DNA of 64,000 bases from positions 1-64,000 of the forward strand of contig JAFSCH010000091.1 of NCBI GenBank assembly GCA_017436865.1, written 5' to 3'. Of this stretch, positions 63,097-64,000 are shown piece after piece. A program made the translations under genes and the position numbers. Numbering within the stretch: position 1 is the first letter of the stretch; each line of letters opens with the position of its first letter. A model generated the notes under the pieces. That model did not search any database, was not told the DNA's origin, and saw only the letters and a program-made list of their open reading frames with translations. The DNA comes from Lachnospiraceae bacterium (GTDB taxonomy: Bacteria > Bacillota > Clostridia > Lachnospirales > Lachnospiraceae).

Positions 63097-64000
63097 ATGG
63101 AAAAGAATAACAATAAATCTGTAAATTATATAGGTATGTTTGATTTATTAAAAGGTGTAGGAATGCTTTTGATTATACTGGGACATACCGTTAATAATTA
63201 TACGTTTGCAGGTACACAGATGCATGTAGGAATGATGGCTTTTGGAGTAGTCTACATTTTGGTAGGAGCTGGAGTGTTACAGGCTTTTTTCCTGATTAGT
63301 GGATATGGCTTTCGAAGAACATCGATACGTTCCTGTATTAAGAAGCAGACGATATTAATGTTGAAACCGTATATGTATATTACAATCGGTACTGCAGCAT
63401 TACATATTTTTACACGTTATCTGTTGTCACATTCTATGAAAAGTGCAATAGAACAGACTTGGTCGGTTTTTGGTGGCTTTTTATTTGCGTTGCCTTCTAA
63501 TAAGGTGATGTTTGGTACACAGTTTTATTCCTGTGGAGCCATGTGGTATATGATTGCGTTACTGATAGGGTGGATTTTGCTGAACACGTTGATGAATCTG
63601 GTAAAGGAGCGTTATATTCCGGTTGTCGTGTGGGGATGTGCGGTCATTGGCTGGTTGATTGGCATGGAGCGTGTAATTCCGTTTTGTATTTCACAAGGAC
63701 TTATTGCTGTTTTATTTTTACATTATGGCTATATGTTAAAGAAAAAGAAGGTATTTGCGAAGTCTCTTAGCAAGGCTCAGATTGCTTTTGCTGTGTTTGT
63801 TTGTGCATTATCGTTAGGTCTTGCCGGTTTGGCAGGAGAAATGAACAATATGGCAAATGGTGTCTGGATTGCGGGAATCATTAGTATCGCGTTAGATGGT
63901 TATATTGGATTTTTATTGTTGTATTTATCGTTGAAATTGAATACATTTAAGGGACGAATCTGGGAATGGATCAAGAAAATCGGCAGTAATTCGCTCTATA
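63097..64000 (+). CDS. Acyltransferase 3 family membrane protein, truncated at window edge
   Basis: 301 codons are visible with no stop. MFDLLKGVGMLLIILGHT, FFLISGYGFRR and about eight helices mark the PF01757 family, and IKKIGSNSLY near the edge is the late family motif, so little is missing. It should O-acetylate an EPS sugar. The start at 63097 follows AGAGGGTAC. Confidence 0.82.
   Translation, partial: MEKNNNKSVNYIGMFDLLKGVGMLLIILGHTVNNYTFAGTQMHVGMMAFGVVYILVGAGVLQAFFLISGYGFRRTSIRSCIKKQTILMLKPYMYITIGTAALHIFTRYLLSHSMKSAIEQTWSVFGGFLFALPSNKVMFGTQFYSCGAMWYMIALLIGWILLNTLMNLVKERYIPVVVWGCAVIGWLIGMERVIPFCISQGLIAVLFLHYGYMLKKKKVFAKSLSKAQIAFAVFVCALSLGLAGLAGEMNNMANGVWIAGIISIALDGYIGFLLLYLSLKLNTFKGRIWEWIKKIGSNSLY

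Noticed and set aside
1..64000. Insertion sequences, integrases, tRNA or rRNA genes and CRISPR arrays
   Set aside because: No transposase-like ORF, no cloverleaf or conserved rRNA segments and no regularly spaced direct repeats were found by reading both strands.

Overview
The window is AT-rich, with long operons on short gaps, AGGAGG-type ribosome binding sites, LPxTG-like and signal-peptide surface proteins, and a c-di-GMP-I riboswitch. These features and the protein styles suggest a Gram-positive Clostridia genome, most likely Lachnospiraceae (Roseburia/Agathobacter/Butyrivibrio-like). This is an inference from sequence style, not from a marker gene. I see no rRNA, tRNA, transposase, integrase or CRISPR array.

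Three regions can be recognised. Region 1 (1-14.2 kb, + strand) is the distal part of an exopolysaccharide (EPS) or capsule locus. It holds an Alg14/Alg13-type glycosyltransferase pair, a CpsD/CapB-like protein, a membrane-anchored Ig-like protein, a Wzz-like protein, six GT2 enzymes and a GT14 enzyme, a polymerase, a pyruvyl transferase, and an SGNH/MBOAT acylation pair. It ends at a terminator. Next comes a c-di-GMP riboswitch controlling a secreted protein with two tandem domains and a transglutaminase-like domain (14.4-16.7 kb).

Region 2 (16.8-32.4 kb) is a lasso-peptide-like (RiPP) cluster with two precursors and two cyclases. Cyclase C1 and precursor A1 (a 53-codon gene with its own promoter and terminator) are followed by a nucleotidyltransferase and the B2 protease. 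On the other side lie B1 (PqqD-like RRE), an ABC exporter and an HPr-kinase-like enzyme. A divergent operon carries a response regulator, a soluble histidine kinase, cyclase C2 and precursor A2. Between B2 and B1 sits an unrelated-looking minus-strand block (flippase, PP-loop enzyme, membrane-anchored GH5 glycosidase). Both precursors end in a shared acidic motif with a C-terminal Ser, which fits modification of that Ser by the kinase and perhaps the nucleotidyltransferase. Then follow a large sortase-type surface protein, a candidate orphan structured RNA (about 35.1-35.4 kb) and a metallophosphoesterase.

Region 3 (36.4-64 kb, + strand) is a second, larger EPS locus. It begins with a paralogous Wzz-like / CpsD-like / Ig-like trio. 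A visibly more AT-rich central block (about 40-57 kb) carries three pyruvyl transferases, two F420-hydrogenase-beta-like iron-sulfur proteins, a radical SAM protein, a polymerase, a Wzx flippase, glycosyltransferases and an acyltransferase. The locus continues with the priming phosphoglycosyltransferase, more glycosyltransferases, an ABC-2 export permease and a truncated acyltransferase at the window edge.

Together the window encodes cell-surface glycans, surface proteins and a tailored RiPP. The most notable parts are the dual lasso-like system, the c-di-GMP-controlled transglutaminase protein, the two CpsD-like proteins that both lack the Walker A lysine, and the orphan RNA.
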